Assembly (NCBI GenBank): GCA_017454945.1
Contig: JAFTCA010000043.1
Span: 1-46,433, forward strand
Direction of reading: 5' to 3'
Length of the DNA: 46,433 nt
Origin: Bacteroidales bacterium
GTDB lineage: Bacteria; Bacteroidota; Bacteroidia; Bacteroidales; WCHB1-69
Both the position numbers and the translations under genes were made by a program. Numbering within the stretch: position 1 is the stretch's first letter; every line of letters starts with the position of its first letter. Below the pieces are notes generated by a model. That model was not told where the DNA came from. It was given only the letters and a program-made list of their open reading frames with translations, and searched no databases. Below are positions 30,672 through 37,636 of this stretch, one piece after another.

Positions 30672-30887
30672 ATGTGCAACTATTTCCGTTCGCTACCGTT
30701 GCATCATTCTCAAAAAGAAGAAATTAGAGAAGATAAATATTCCGTATTTGCCTATTTTATCCGTCCTACGTTCGACTTTATTCAGGAGATCTTGTCGATG
30801 GGCGAAACGGTGGAAATTGTTGAGCCTCAAATGTTGCGGAATGAGATTGCCCGCATCGGCGGGGAGTTGGTGAAGAAAAACAAGTGA
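30672..30887 (+). pseudogene. C-terminal remnant of a WYL-domain protein
   Basis: A 71-codon open frame. The segment LPLHHSQKEEIREDKYSVFAYFIRPTFDFIQEILSMGE, followed by VEIVEPQMLRNEIARIGGELVKK, matches the end of Bacteroidetes WYL-domain transcription regulators (the C-terminal WCX part). The N-terminal helix-turn-helix and the WYL core are missing, and the frame is closed by a stop 9 bp before the first ATG. It is most likely a decayed gene end. Its 3' end overlaps the terminator hairpin of the convergent genes. Confidence 0.7.
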
Positions 30888-30915
30888 AAGCATCCGTCTG
30901 ATACTTTCACTTGTT
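30876..30915 (-). terminator. Rho-independent terminator of the small-membrane-protein pair
   Basis: A perfect 12-bp stem (30879-30890 with 30904-30915) with a 13-nt loop is followed on the minus strand by five T. It lies 10 bp after the stop of the 154-residue membrane protein gene and overlaps the end of the WYL remnant on the other strand. Confidence 0.8.
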
Positions 30916-30925
30916 AGTTAAATGG

Positions 30926-31390
30926 TTAGAAAAGAGCTATTTGTGTTTGAATTCTTTTCAATTCTTGAGCTTGTTGTCGTGTGATTTTGTGCAAAGGGAA
31001 ATCAGTTCCTTCCAAGTGTAATTGGTAATCAAAATATCTGGCTAACAGGTCTTTGTCTTTTCCTCGCCAGTAAATTTCAACCAATCCTCCTGAAACAGTG
31101 CCGGGGGCTAAATCCAGTTTTTCTTGGTTGCCTTGCAAAAAAGTTAAGATGCTGTCCTTGTAGTCGCGTGGCACAAGTATCTCCTCTCTTTTGAAAATTC
31201 CATGATGTCCTTTGATTTTGTAGCCATGGTGAAAAAAAGGTATCATGGCAATGCCTATTGCCACAATGGTCCCACCCAGTGCGGCCCAACCGCTGCTCAA
31301 CGGCAATAGGACGCATCCAACAGCTATAACGCCTGCTATGACAAGCAGGTCTGTCCACAAAAAGGTTTGTTTTATGTTTTTGGTTTTCAT
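30926..31390 (-). CDS. Small two-helix membrane protein (paralog B)
   Basis: A 154-residue protein with two closely spaced membrane helices (about residues 13-35 and 37-53) followed by a cytoplasmic domain of about 100 residues. I do not recognise the family. It parallels the upstream protein (31387-31824): basic N-terminus, helix pair, Gly-Tyr-Lys segment, FKREE/LKKSE, then a soluble alpha/beta domain. The start overlaps the upstream stop (ATGA), so translation is coupled and the two may form a heteromer. Confidence 0.7.
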   Translation of the reverse strand: MKTKNIKQTFLWTDLLVIAGVIAVGCVLLPLSSGWAALGGTIVAIGIAMIPFFHHGYKIKGHHGIFKREEILVPRDYKDSILTFLQGNQEKLDLAPGTVSGGLVEIYWRGKDKDLLARYFDYQLHLEGTDFPLHKITRQQAQELKRIQTQIALF

Positions 31391-31824
31391 AGTTTTGCAA
31401 TGATTTTTTGAGTTTGGTTGTCGTTTAATTTAATGATTTCGGTAATGGGCTGGAATGTCTGTTCATGGTATTCCATCAATTGGGCCCATGCTATGGGCAG
31501 AAGGTCATTATGCCACACTGTAAGCAGCAGGGTGCCGCCTTCGTGGCCGTAGTGGAGCTCCACCTCGTTGCTTTTCCCTTCCAAAAAGGAGAGCAGGGCG
31601 GCCTTGTCATGTCCGCACAATTCCAATTCGCTCTTTTTGAGCAAAGTATTATCTCCTTCCCGTTTGTACCCGCTTTTATAGACCATGAAAAGTACGGCGC
31701 CGCAAAGCATGACTGCAATGCCGCCACCTTTGCTGATGAAAAATAAACCTACCCCGGCGAGTAGTATCAAACTCGATATGATGAGATCCTTATAGGTATG
31801 GACTTTTTTAAATTCTGTTTTCAT
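31387..31824 (-). CDS. Small two-helix membrane protein (paralog A)
   Basis: A 145-residue protein with two helices (about 13-31 and 33-48), the YKSGYKREGDNTLLKKSELEL segment and a soluble C-terminal domain (LLSFLEGKSNEVELHYGHEGGTLLLTVW). It is a diverged paralog of the downstream gene: the spacing and the SFL(E/Q)G(K/N) block are shared, while overall identity is low. No function is recognised. No TAnnTTTG element is obvious in the 138-bp upstream region. Confidence 0.7.
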   Translation of the reverse strand: MKTEFKKVHTYKDLIISSLILLAGVGLFFISKGGGIAVMLCGAVLFMVYKSGYKREGDNTLLKKSELELCGHDKAALLSFLEGKSNEVELHYGHEGGTLLLTVWHNDLLPIAWAQLMEYHEQTFQPITEIIKLNDNQTQKIIAKL

Positions 31825-31962
31825 AAATTTTTGTATTATAATATGTTATATGAATATTTGTCGTCATGTCTGTGGTGTCAGACGTGACGTTATGGGTAAT
31901 GTCTTACCACTCAGCTGATGCTGTGGCAAGAGGGTAAATAAAGGGTTGGGGAGTTTTGTGGT

Positions 31963-32358
31963 CTATATTCTGATGCGTCTCAAGGCATACAGGTATCTGT
32001 CGGCCGTGTCAATGCTGGCGAGATGTACCATGGAGGCCGACATAAAAGGATGTTGTCGGATATCGATGTTTTTCCCGTGTTTGATCAGCCGGAAGGGATT
32101 TTTCGGGGCTGATTGTGAGTGGCTTCCAGCGTGCTGGGTGCGCACTTGTAGGGTGATGCCGGTCTCCTCGTTAAAATGAACGATGTATTGCGCCGACGAA
32201 AGAGAGAACTCTTTGTTGGGCAGATTGTCGTGCGTGAACTGTTCTGATATGGGTTGTGATACTTCAGAGTCGTCTTGTTTCGTTGTGGGCAAAGCAATGC
32301 CATTTACACTGCATAGCAGAGAGATAACAAGAGTGATGAAGTAGAGTCGTAGTCTCAC
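31963..32358 (-). CDS. Small secreted protein of unknown function
   Basis: A 131-residue protein with a signal peptide (MRLRLYFITLVISLLCSVNGIA). The mature part is polar, His- and Ser-rich and without a known motif. It starts 51 bp after the end of queE, and a TATATTTG -7 element (32382-32389) lies 24 bp before its start, so it is probably transcribed separately. No relatives are recognised. Confidence 0.55.
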   Translation of the reverse strand: MRLRLYFITLVISLLCSVNGIALPTTKQDDSEVSQPISEQFTHDNLPNKEFSLSSAQYIVHFNEETGITLQVRTQHAGSHSQSAPKNPFRLIKHGKNIDIRQHPFMSASMVHLASIDTADRYLYALRRIRI

Positions 32359-32381
32359 GTTTTGTTTTTTATTTTGAGAGG

Positions 32382-32389
32382 CAAATATA
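32382..32389 (-). promoter_or_regulatory. Candidate -7 element of the small secreted protein gene
   Basis: The minus strand reads TATATTTG (TAnnTTTG) between queE and the downstream gene, directly after a run of A on that strand. Confidence 0.4.
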
Positions 32390-32409
32390 GTTTTTTTTAA
32401 GGTGGAAAG

Positions 32410-32997
32410 CTACCTGATTCCCAAAATCCGGTGAATTTGTAGCGACAGCCTCCAGCCGTTGTGTGTCATAACTGCTTCGATGCACGCCCGCAGGTTGCGC
32501 TGGCGCTCATCGGCGTTGTCGCAATAGCAAGGTTGTAAAAATCTATTAAGTGTCTCTATATTATTGTATTGCGACAGGTTTTGTCCCATGTGCACCACTT
32601 TGAGCTCATCGCAGCGATTGAGCACACAGGGCTCGATATCACCGCCGGCAAAACCACTTTTGGGCGACAGCGTCACCCAGTCTATGTTGGTGGGTAGGGG
32701 GCGCGTGCCGTTGGTCTCAATAGCGATGCGCTTGCCGGTATGCCGCTTCAACTCGGCGACAAATTTCTCATCAATATACAGCGACGGCTCGCCACCTGTG
32801 AGGATGATCAGCGGGGCGGCGTAGCGGTTCACCTCGGCTATAATCTCCTCCAGCGACAGGCGGGTTCCCTGTTGGTGTCGGGTGTCGCAGAACCGACAGC
32901 GCAGGTTGCAGCCGCTGAAACGCACAAACACGGCGGGCGTTCCCGTGTGGAAGCCCTCGCCTTGCAACGATTCGAAAATTTCGTTGATAAGATACAT
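32410..32997 (-). CDS. queE: 7-carboxy-7-deazaguanine synthase
   Basis: A 195-residue radical SAM enzyme with the N-terminal EIFESLQGEGFHTGTPAVFVRFSGCN block and the cluster motif Cys30-x3-Cys34-x2-Cys37 (CNLRCRFC). The LTGGEPSLY and AIETNGT motifs bind SAM and substrate. It converts 6-carboxytetrahydropterin to 7-carboxy-7-deazaguanine, the second step toward preQ1/queuosine after QueD. The start codon overlaps the queD stop by 1 nt. Length is normal for the short QueE type. Confidence 0.95.
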   Translation of the reverse strand: MYLINEIFESLQGEGFHTGTPAVFVRFSGCNLRCRFCDTRHQQGTRLSLEEIIAEVNRYAAPLIILTGGEPSLYIDEKFVAELKRHTGKRIAIETNGTRPLPTNIDWVTLSPKSGFAGGDIEPCVLNRCDELKVVHMGQNLSQYNNIETLNRFLQPCYCDNADERQRNLRACIEAVMTHNGWRLSLQIHRILGIR

Positions 32998-33350
32998 TAG
33001 TCAAAGTTTTGCGGCGCGTCGTCGGCAATGTAGGAGGCTTTGTTGTCGCGTGATTCCCACACGTCGGCACGATAACAGTTGGGCACCGTCTCCACAATCC
33101 ATCGCGCCAAATTCTCAGCCGTCGGGTTGAAATCGAGAATCTCGTTTAAATTCCGATGGTCTATCTTGCCATGAATCAGTCGTTTGATTTCAGTGAAGTC
33201 GCACACCATACCATTGGAGTCCAACTCCTTGGCGCGACAATAAACGTTGATTTTCCAGTTGTGGCCGTGCAGATTCTCGCACTTGCTCTCATAATCGAGA
33301 TACAACTGATGACAGGATGATATTTCTAAGGTTTTGCGAACGTAATACAT
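32997..33350 (-). CDS. queD: 6-carboxy-5,6,7,8-tetrahydropterin synthase
   Basis: A 117-residue protein of the 6-pyruvoyl-tetrahydropterin synthase family. Zinc ligands His14, His28 and His30 (SSCHQLYLDYE, then NLHGHNWKI) and catalytic Cys24 (ESKCENLHGH) are all present; VCDFTEIK and DHRNLNEI complete the family pattern. It makes 6-carboxytetrahydropterin from dihydroneopterin triphosphate. It is preceded by a word-repeat spacer of 184 bp, unlike the tight spacing of the rest of the operon. Confidence 0.95.
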   Translation of the reverse strand: MYYVRKTLEISSCHQLYLDYESKCENLHGHNWKINVYCRAKELDSNGMVCDFTEIKRLIHGKIDHRNLNEILDFNPTAENLARWIVETVPNCYRADVWESRDNKASYIADDAPQNFD

Positions 33351-33353
33351 GTT

Positions 33354-33534
33354 GAATTGTTGAGTTGTTGAATTGTTTAATTGTTGAAGTGAGAAGTGAG
33401 CAGTGAGAAGTGAATAGAAGTTAAGAAGTTAAGAAACTAAGGAGTTAAGAATTATAGAGTTATGGAATTTTGAATTTGTTCTTTGTTCTTAATTATAAAT
33501 TGTAAATTGTACATTATACATTAGACCTTATACA
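33354..33534 (-). repeat. Ordered word-repeat spacer between queC and queD
   Basis: Read along transcription (minus strand) the order is TGTATAATG words, CAATTTACAATTTATAA, AAGAACAAAGAAC, AATTCAAAATTC, CATAACTCTATAATTC, TTAACTCCTTAGTTTC, CTTAACTT tandem copies, TTCACTTCTCAC copies and AACAATTCAAC copies, ending at the queD ATG. The same order appears in other spacers. Confidence 0.75.
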
Positions 33535-34194
33535 TTATACATTGTTTTCGTACTCCGTCGTGTCTTCTATTCCGGCTTCTTTGAGAGCCATTCGGCGTTC
33601 GCGGCAGGTGCCGCAGCGACCGCAGTGCTTCTCGCCGCCTTTGTAGCACGAGTAGGTCTCGCTGTAGTCCAAGCCCAGTGCCTTGCCGTGTTCGGCAATT
33701 TCCTTTTTGCTCAAGAAGGTGTAAGGTGCGTAAACAGTGATGTTTTCGTAGGTGCCCGCCGACATGGCGCTTGACATGGCATTGACAAATTCGGGTCGGC
33801 AGTCGGGGTAGATGCTGTGGTCGCCGGAGTGGTTGGCAATGAGCACCCGTTTCAAGCCGTTGCTTTCGGCTATGCCGCAGGCTATGGCCAGCATGATGCC
33901 GTTGCGGAAGGGTACCACCGTCGATTTCATGTTCTCGTCGTTGTAGTTGCCTTCAGGAATGTCGTCGGCAGTCATCAGCAAAGCGCTTTTGAAATAGCGG
34001 TGCATGAAATCCAAAGGTATGATAATGTGCTTTATACCAAGTCGTTGGCAATGGGTGACAGCGCATATACGCTCGCGACCGTTTTGGGTGGAGCCATAAT
34101 CGAAGGTGATGGCCAAGGCAATCTCGTCACGATACTCGTAAAGCATTGTGGTCGAGTCCATACCGCCGGAGATGATGAGAACAGCGTCTTTCAT
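33535..34194 (-). CDS. queC: 7-cyano-7-deazaguanine synthase
   Basis: A 219-residue enzyme with the N-type ATP pyrophosphatase P-loop SGGMDSTTML near the start and a C-terminal zinc-binding cluster (SCYKGGEKHCGRCGTC, four Cys). It converts 7-carboxy-7-deazaguanine to preQ0 using ATP and ammonia. It begins 2 bp after the queF stop. The last codons (TTEYENNV) run close to the word-repeat spacer. Confidence 0.96.
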   Translation of the reverse strand: MKDAVLIISGGMDSTTMLYEYRDEIALAITFDYGSTQNGRERICAVTHCQRLGIKHIIIPLDFMHRYFKSALLMTADDIPEGNYNDENMKSTVVPFRNGIMLAIACGIAESNGLKRVLIANHSGDHSIYPDCRPEFVNAMSSAMSAGTYENITVYAPYTFLSKKEIAEHGKALGLDYSETYSCYKGGEKHCGRCGTCRERRMALKEAGIEDTTEYENNV

Positions 34195-34196
34195 AA

Positions 34197-34667
34197 TTAT
34201 TCGTTGCGGAAATTTGCCAATAGTCGCTCGCGAACCATCTCTTGATGTTGCTTATCGCCGTAATTGGCGAAGGGCTTGATGGAGATGCCGCCGCGCGGGT
34301 TGAAAAGACCGACGACTTCTATGTATTTGGGATCCATTAACTTGATAAGGTCCTTGAGGATGATATTCACGCAATCTTCGTGGAAATCGCCATGGTTGCG
34401 GAAGCTGAACAGATAGAGTTTCAGGCTCTTGCTCTCAACCATCAGCGTGCGGGGGATGTAGTTGATGATGATATGTCCGAAGTCGGGCTGGCCTGTTTTG
34501 GGGCACAGTGAAGTGAACTCGGGACAGTCGAGCGTAACAATGTATTCATTCTCAGGGTGTTTGTTTTCAAAGGTTTCCAGCACTTCCGGTGTGTAATCGT
34601 ACGCATAATGTGTGTTCTGGTTGCCCAACAATGTTACCCCTTGCAATTCCTTTTCGTTTCTTGGCAT
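34197..34667 (-). CDS. queF: NADPH-dependent preQ0 reductase
   Basis: A 156-residue YkvM-type (short) QueF. The catalytic Cys55 ([14 protein letters not shown]) forms the thioimide with preQ0, with Asp62 close by. The [24 protein letters not shown] block carries the family motif and substrate-binding His/Glu. It reduces preQ0 to preQ1, which is then inserted into tRNA. It is the first gene of the operon queF-queC-queD-queE. Confidence 0.96.
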   Translation of the reverse strand: MPRNEKELQGVTLLGNQNTHYAYDYTPEVLETFENKHPENEYIVTLDCPEFTSLCPKTGQPDFGHIIINYIPRTLMVESKSLKLYLFSFRNHGDFHEDCVNIILKDLIKLMDPKYIEVVGLFNPRGGISIKPFANYGDKQHQEMVRERLLANFRNE

Positions 34668-34683
34668 AATAAATTATTTTGTG

Positions 34684-34691
34684 CAAAAATA
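34684..34691 (-). promoter_or_regulatory. Candidate -7 element of the que operon
   Basis: The minus strand reads TATTTTTG (TAnnTTTG) 16 bp before the queF start. The leader would be too short for a preQ1 riboswitch. A clear -33 box is not seen. Confidence 0.5.
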
Positions 34692-34731
34692 GGAAATTTG
34701 TGTAGACGAACGGCTGAGTGTCTTTGTGATT

Positions 34732-35601
34732 TTATAAAAACAATCTCGTATTCTTCTTGTATTCAGCGTATTCTGGCTTGTTGGCCAACTGCCTTTTCTC
34801 CATGAGAGGGATGCTGATGAAGCAGAAGAGGCAGGTATTGGCGACAGCACCTATAAGCCAGTGCCAGTTATGGGCTATGTCGGGTGTAACCGACAGGAAC
34901 AGCAGATAGACGCCCCACCACATCATAATCTCGCCCAAGTAGTTGGGGTGGCGACCGTGTTTCCAGAGTCCCACGTTGCACACGCGCCCCAGCCTGGCTT
35001 TGACAAAGCGATGGCGCTGCGTGTCGGCTACCAGCTGCAACAGGGCAGAGGCTACACACAGCAAGAATGCCATCCATGTGAAGAGGTTGGCATCGGCATT
35101 CGTTTCAATGACTTTAAAGCCCGGAATCATAACCAGAAAAACGACCACGGTGGGCATCATGTTTAATCCAAAAAGATTGACAGTCTGGAAGAATAAGGGT
35201 CGTAGCTCTTTTCTGTATTTGGTGTAGCGCCAGTCTTCGGCGTTCAGGTTGCAGAAGGTGTAAGCCCAATTGCCCGTCAGGCGGATGCCCCAAAACCAAA
35301 TGGCAGCGAGGAGTAGGAGGGTGGCGCTGTTGCAACTGCCCGCTTGGTAGGCTACAGCGGTTAGCATGACAGGCGGAGCCACGCTCCAATACGGATCATA
35401 GACCGATACATTCCTGAATATCAGTCCAAAGAACCATACGAAAAGCGTGCCGGCAACATCGGCAACGAAGAGTCGCCATAATTCATTCCAGGGTGTGCTG
35501 GCGCTCCAGCGATATACGGCCCAGCCCACGAAAAAGGCCGCGATGTAAATGATTGTCATGATAATGAAACTTGCGGCTCTGGACTCTTTTAAATTATTCA
35601 T
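34732..35601 (-). CDS. DUF1295 integral membrane protein (steroid 5-alpha-reductase-like)
   Basis: A 289-residue protein with seven or so membrane helices. The signature PYWSVAPP (near 90), RLTGNWAYTF and the C-terminal KHGRHPNYLGEIMMWWGVYL, ending EYAEYKKNT, are typical of DUF1295, related to ICMT/steroid reductases. The likely activity is reduction or methylation of a lipid-like substrate in the inner membrane; the substrate is unknown. It lies upstream of the que operon on the same strand, with its own promoter region (35602-35684) shared with the divergent FISUMP gene. Confidence 0.85.
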   Translation of the reverse strand: MNNLKESRAASFIIMTIIYIAAFFVGWAVYRWSASTPWNELWRLFVADVAGTLFVWFFGLIFRNVSVYDPYWSVAPPVMLTAVAYQAGSCNSATLLLLAAIWFWGIRLTGNWAYTFCNLNAEDWRYTKYRKELRPLFFQTVNLFGLNMMPTVVVFLVMIPGFKVIETNADANLFTWMAFLLCVASALLQLVADTQRHRFVKARLGRVCNVGLWKHGRHPNYLGEIMMWWGVYLLFLSVTPDIAHNWHWLIGAVANTCLFCFISIPLMEKRQLANKPEYAEYKKNTRLFL

Positions 35602-35644
35602 ATTTAATTTGTTATGTTTATGCTAACAAGAAAATAACTGAAGG

Positions 35645-35652
35645 CAAAGATA
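35645..35652 (-). promoter_or_regulatory. Candidate -7 element of the DUF1295 gene
   Basis: The minus strand reads TATCTTTG 44 bp before the DUF1295 start. Confidence 0.45.
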
Positions 35653-35667
35653 ATAAGGTTTTTTGAT

Positions 35668-35675
35668 TAATTTTG
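35668..35675 (+). promoter_or_regulatory. Candidate -7 element of the FISUMP gene
   Basis: TAATTTTG matches TAnnTTTG. Transcription would start close to 35682, supporting the downstream ATG at 35700 rather than 35685. It lies only 16 bp from the divergent DUF1295 -7 element, so the two promoters may interfere. Confidence 0.45.
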
Positions 35676-35699
35676 CGATGAAAAATGATAATGGATGAT

Positions 35700-36458
35700 A
35701 TGAAGTTCAGATTCGCCTGTTATGCATTTCTTTTAATTTTTGGAATGGGGGCGTTTCCTGTTTGGGCGCAAACGGATGGCCAACCTTGTGTTGACAAACC
35801 TCTCATCGACCGCGATGGGCATGTTTATCGTACCGTGCAGATTGGCCGCCAATGCTGGATGAGCGAGAACCTGCGAACGGCGCATTACGCCGATGGTACA
35901 GCGATTCCTGTGGCATTGAATCGCGAGAAGAGCGACACGAAGGGCTATTGGTTCTATCCCGATGGTCGCGCCGAGAATGTGGCGAAGTACGGCTGCCTCT
36001 ATAATTGGCCCGCCGCCATGGGAGGACAACCGGATGCTGGCGAAGGCGCTCAGGGCATCTGTCCGCAAGGGTGGCACCTGCCGTCGGAGAAAGAGTGGCT
36101 GGAGCTCATCGACTATGTGGGCTCGCAGCCGGCCTACTATTGCGCAGGCGACAGCAACTTTATCGGCAAGGCGCTCGCCTCTGAGGAGGGGTGGGAGAGT
36201 TACCCGTATGCCGATGAGTGTGTCGTGGGCAATGCGCGGGGCAACAACAATGCAACGGGCTTCTCTGCACTTCCCGCCGGCGGCTGGCATGGCGGCCGCT
36301 GCGTCGATTTTAACCGCTATGCCGATTTCTGGTCCTCAACAAATAAAGGTCAATTGGCTGTTTATCATCGACTTCTGAATTATATGCCCTACGCTTTTAT
36401 GTACGATGCCGAAACCTTCTCCGCCTTCTCGGTAAGATGCGTGAAAACGGAAAAATGA
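35700..36458 (+). CDS. Secreted FISUMP-domain protein
   Basis: With the start at 35700 the product is 252 residues with a signal peptide (MKFRFACYAFLLIFGMGAFPVWAQ); an ATG at 35685 is also possible. The mature part is one Fibrobacter-succinogenes-major-paralogous (FISUMP) domain: YRTVQIGRQCWMSENLRTAHYADGTAI, CLYNWPAAM, CPQGWHLPSEKEWLELIDYVG, and the closing SFSVRCVKT-type end. Such proteins are secreted or surface-attached; binding or enzymatic activity is not established. A word-repeat spacer follows. Confidence 0.85.
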   Translation: MKFRFACYAFLLIFGMGAFPVWAQTDGQPCVDKPLIDRDGHVYRTVQIGRQCWMSENLRTAHYADGTAIPVALNREKSDTKGYWFYPDGRAENVAKYGCLYNWPAAMGGQPDAGEGAQGICPQGWHLPSEKEWLELIDYVGSQPAYYCAGDSNFIGKALASEEGWESYPYADECVVGNARGNNNATGFSALPAGGWHGGRCVDFNRYADFWSSTNKGQLAVYHRLLNYMPYAFMYDAETFSAFSVRCVKTEK

Positions 36459-36711
36459 AAGAACAAAGAACAGAAAACAAATTCAAAATTCAAAATTCAA
36501 AAAGATATAGAGAATTATGGAATCATGGAATTATGGAAACCTCTATAACTCAATAATTCAATAACTCTTAATTCCTTAGTTCCTTAACTTCTTAACTCCT
36601 CACTTTTCACTTTATATCTTCATATAATCTTAACTTCTTAGTTCCTTAACTTCTTAACTTCTTAACTTCTTAACTACTCACTACTCACTGTTCACTTCTT
36701 TAACAAAATCG
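36459..36711 (+). repeat. Ordered word-repeat spacer before rsmI (long copy A)
   Basis: The 280-bp gap holds no gene. It consists of GAACAAAGAACAG, AATTCAAAATTC copies, then a 108-bp block (36505-36612) that recurs at 44281-44388 with only three mismatches, then further CTTAACTT and TACTCACTAC copies. The rsmI promoter element follows directly. Confidence 0.85.
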
Positions 36712-36719
36712 TATATTTG
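36712..36719 (+). promoter_or_regulatory. -7 element of rsmI
   Basis: TATATTTG matches TAnnTTTG and lies 20 bp before the GTG start of rsmI. Confidence 0.55.
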
Positions 36720-36738
36720 CAAACAAAAACCGACGCTT

Positions 36739-37428
36739 GTGAAACTATATCTTATTCCCACTCCGATAGGCAATTTGGAAGACATCACGCTGCGTGCGTT
36801 GCGTGTGCTGAAAGAGGTTGACATGGTCTTCTGTGAAGATACGCGAACCACGGGCAATCTGCTTCGCCATTACGGCATTGAGCAGAAATGCTATCCATAT
36901 CATATTCATAATGAGCACCAAACGCTTGAAAAGACCATCGCGATGATCAAATCGGTGGGTTCGGTGGCGCTCACTTCCGACGCGGGCACACCGGCCATTT
37001 CCGACCCTGGCTTCCTGCTGGTTCGCGAGTGCCTGAAAGAGGGCATCGAGGTGGAATGCCTGCCCGGTGCCACGGCTCTCATTCCTGCGCTGGTCAATTC
37101 CGGACTGCCCTGCGACAGTTTCTATTTTCACGGCTTCCTGCCCCATAAGAAAGGGAAGGAGAGTACCTTGAAGAAATTGGCCGAAATGGACTGCACCGTC
37201 ATGTTTTACGAATCACCGTACCGCCTGCTCAAGACGCTGGAGATGATGATGGAACCCTTTGGCAGCGACCGCCGGCTGTCGGTGGCTCGCGAGCTGACCA
37301 AAATCCATGAAGAGAACTTCCGCGGCACAATCAGCGAAGCTATCCAATATTTTAGCCAAAAAACCGTTAAAGGTGAGATTGTGGTGGTAGTGGAGAACGG
37401 AGAACGGAGAGAGGAGAATAATTCATAA
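36739..37428 (+). CDS. rsmI: 16S rRNA (cytidine-1402-2'-O)-methyltransferase
   Basis: A 229-residue SAM methyltransferase of the tetrapyrrole-methylase fold. The N-terminal LYLIPTPIGNLEDITLRAL, the FCEDTRTTGNLL block, LTSDAGTPAISDPG and the CLPGATALIPAL segment are nearly invariant in RsmI. It methylates the ribose of C1402 in 16S rRNA, with RsmH acting on the base. The start is GTG. The last 11 residues (ENGERREENNS) are encoded by word repeats (GAGAACGGAGAACGG), so the natural C-terminus may have ended near VVVV. Confidence 0.95.
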   Translation: MKLYLIPTPIGNLEDITLRALRVLKEVDMVFCEDTRTTGNLLRHYGIEQKCYPYHIHNEHQTLEKTIAMIKSVGSVALTSDAGTPAISDPGFLLVRECLKEGIEVECLPGATALIPALVNSGLPCDSFYFHGFLPHKKGKESTLKKLAEMDCTVMFYESPYRLLKTLEMMMEPFGSDRRLSVARELTKIHEENFRGTISEAIQYFSQKTVKGEIVVVVENGERREENNS

Positions 37429-37636
37429 TTCACAATTCACAATGCACGATTCAATTTACAATTTACAATTTACAATTTACAATTAATATGACTTTAAGAT
37501 TCCTTAACTTAATAATACTTAACTCCTTAGTTTCTTAACTTCTTAACTTCTTAACTTCTTAACTTCTTAACTTCTATTCACTATTCACTATTCACTTTTC
37601 ACTTTTCACTTTTCACCTCTTAACCCTCCTTTTCCC
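37429..37636 (+). repeat. Word-repeat spacer between rsmI and esterase
   Basis: The 208-bp gap contains four CAATTTA copies, TTAACTCCTTAG, at least six CTTAACTT tandem copies, three ATTCACT copies and three TTTTCAC copies ending near the start codon. No -7 element could be found, so the esterase may be transcribed from rsmI. Confidence 0.8.

Noticed and set aside
30926..31824. Toxin-antitoxin or immunity pair
   Set aside because: Both proteins share one layout and look like paralogs, with no toxin or antitoxin motif.
34668..34731. preQ1 riboswitch before queF
   Set aside because: The gap is only 64 bp, no typical hairpin and A-rich tail pattern is seen, and the probable transcript start is just 10-15 nt before the ATG.
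36459..36738. Insertion sequence or small non-coding RNA gene before rsmI
   Set aside because: No transposase, terminal inverted repeats or terminator-bounded unit; the region is word repeats followed by the rsmI promoter.
37505..37570. CTTAACTT tandem copies as a possible CRISPR-like array
   Set aside because: Units are about 8-10 bp, directly adjacent, with no unique spacers and no cas genes.
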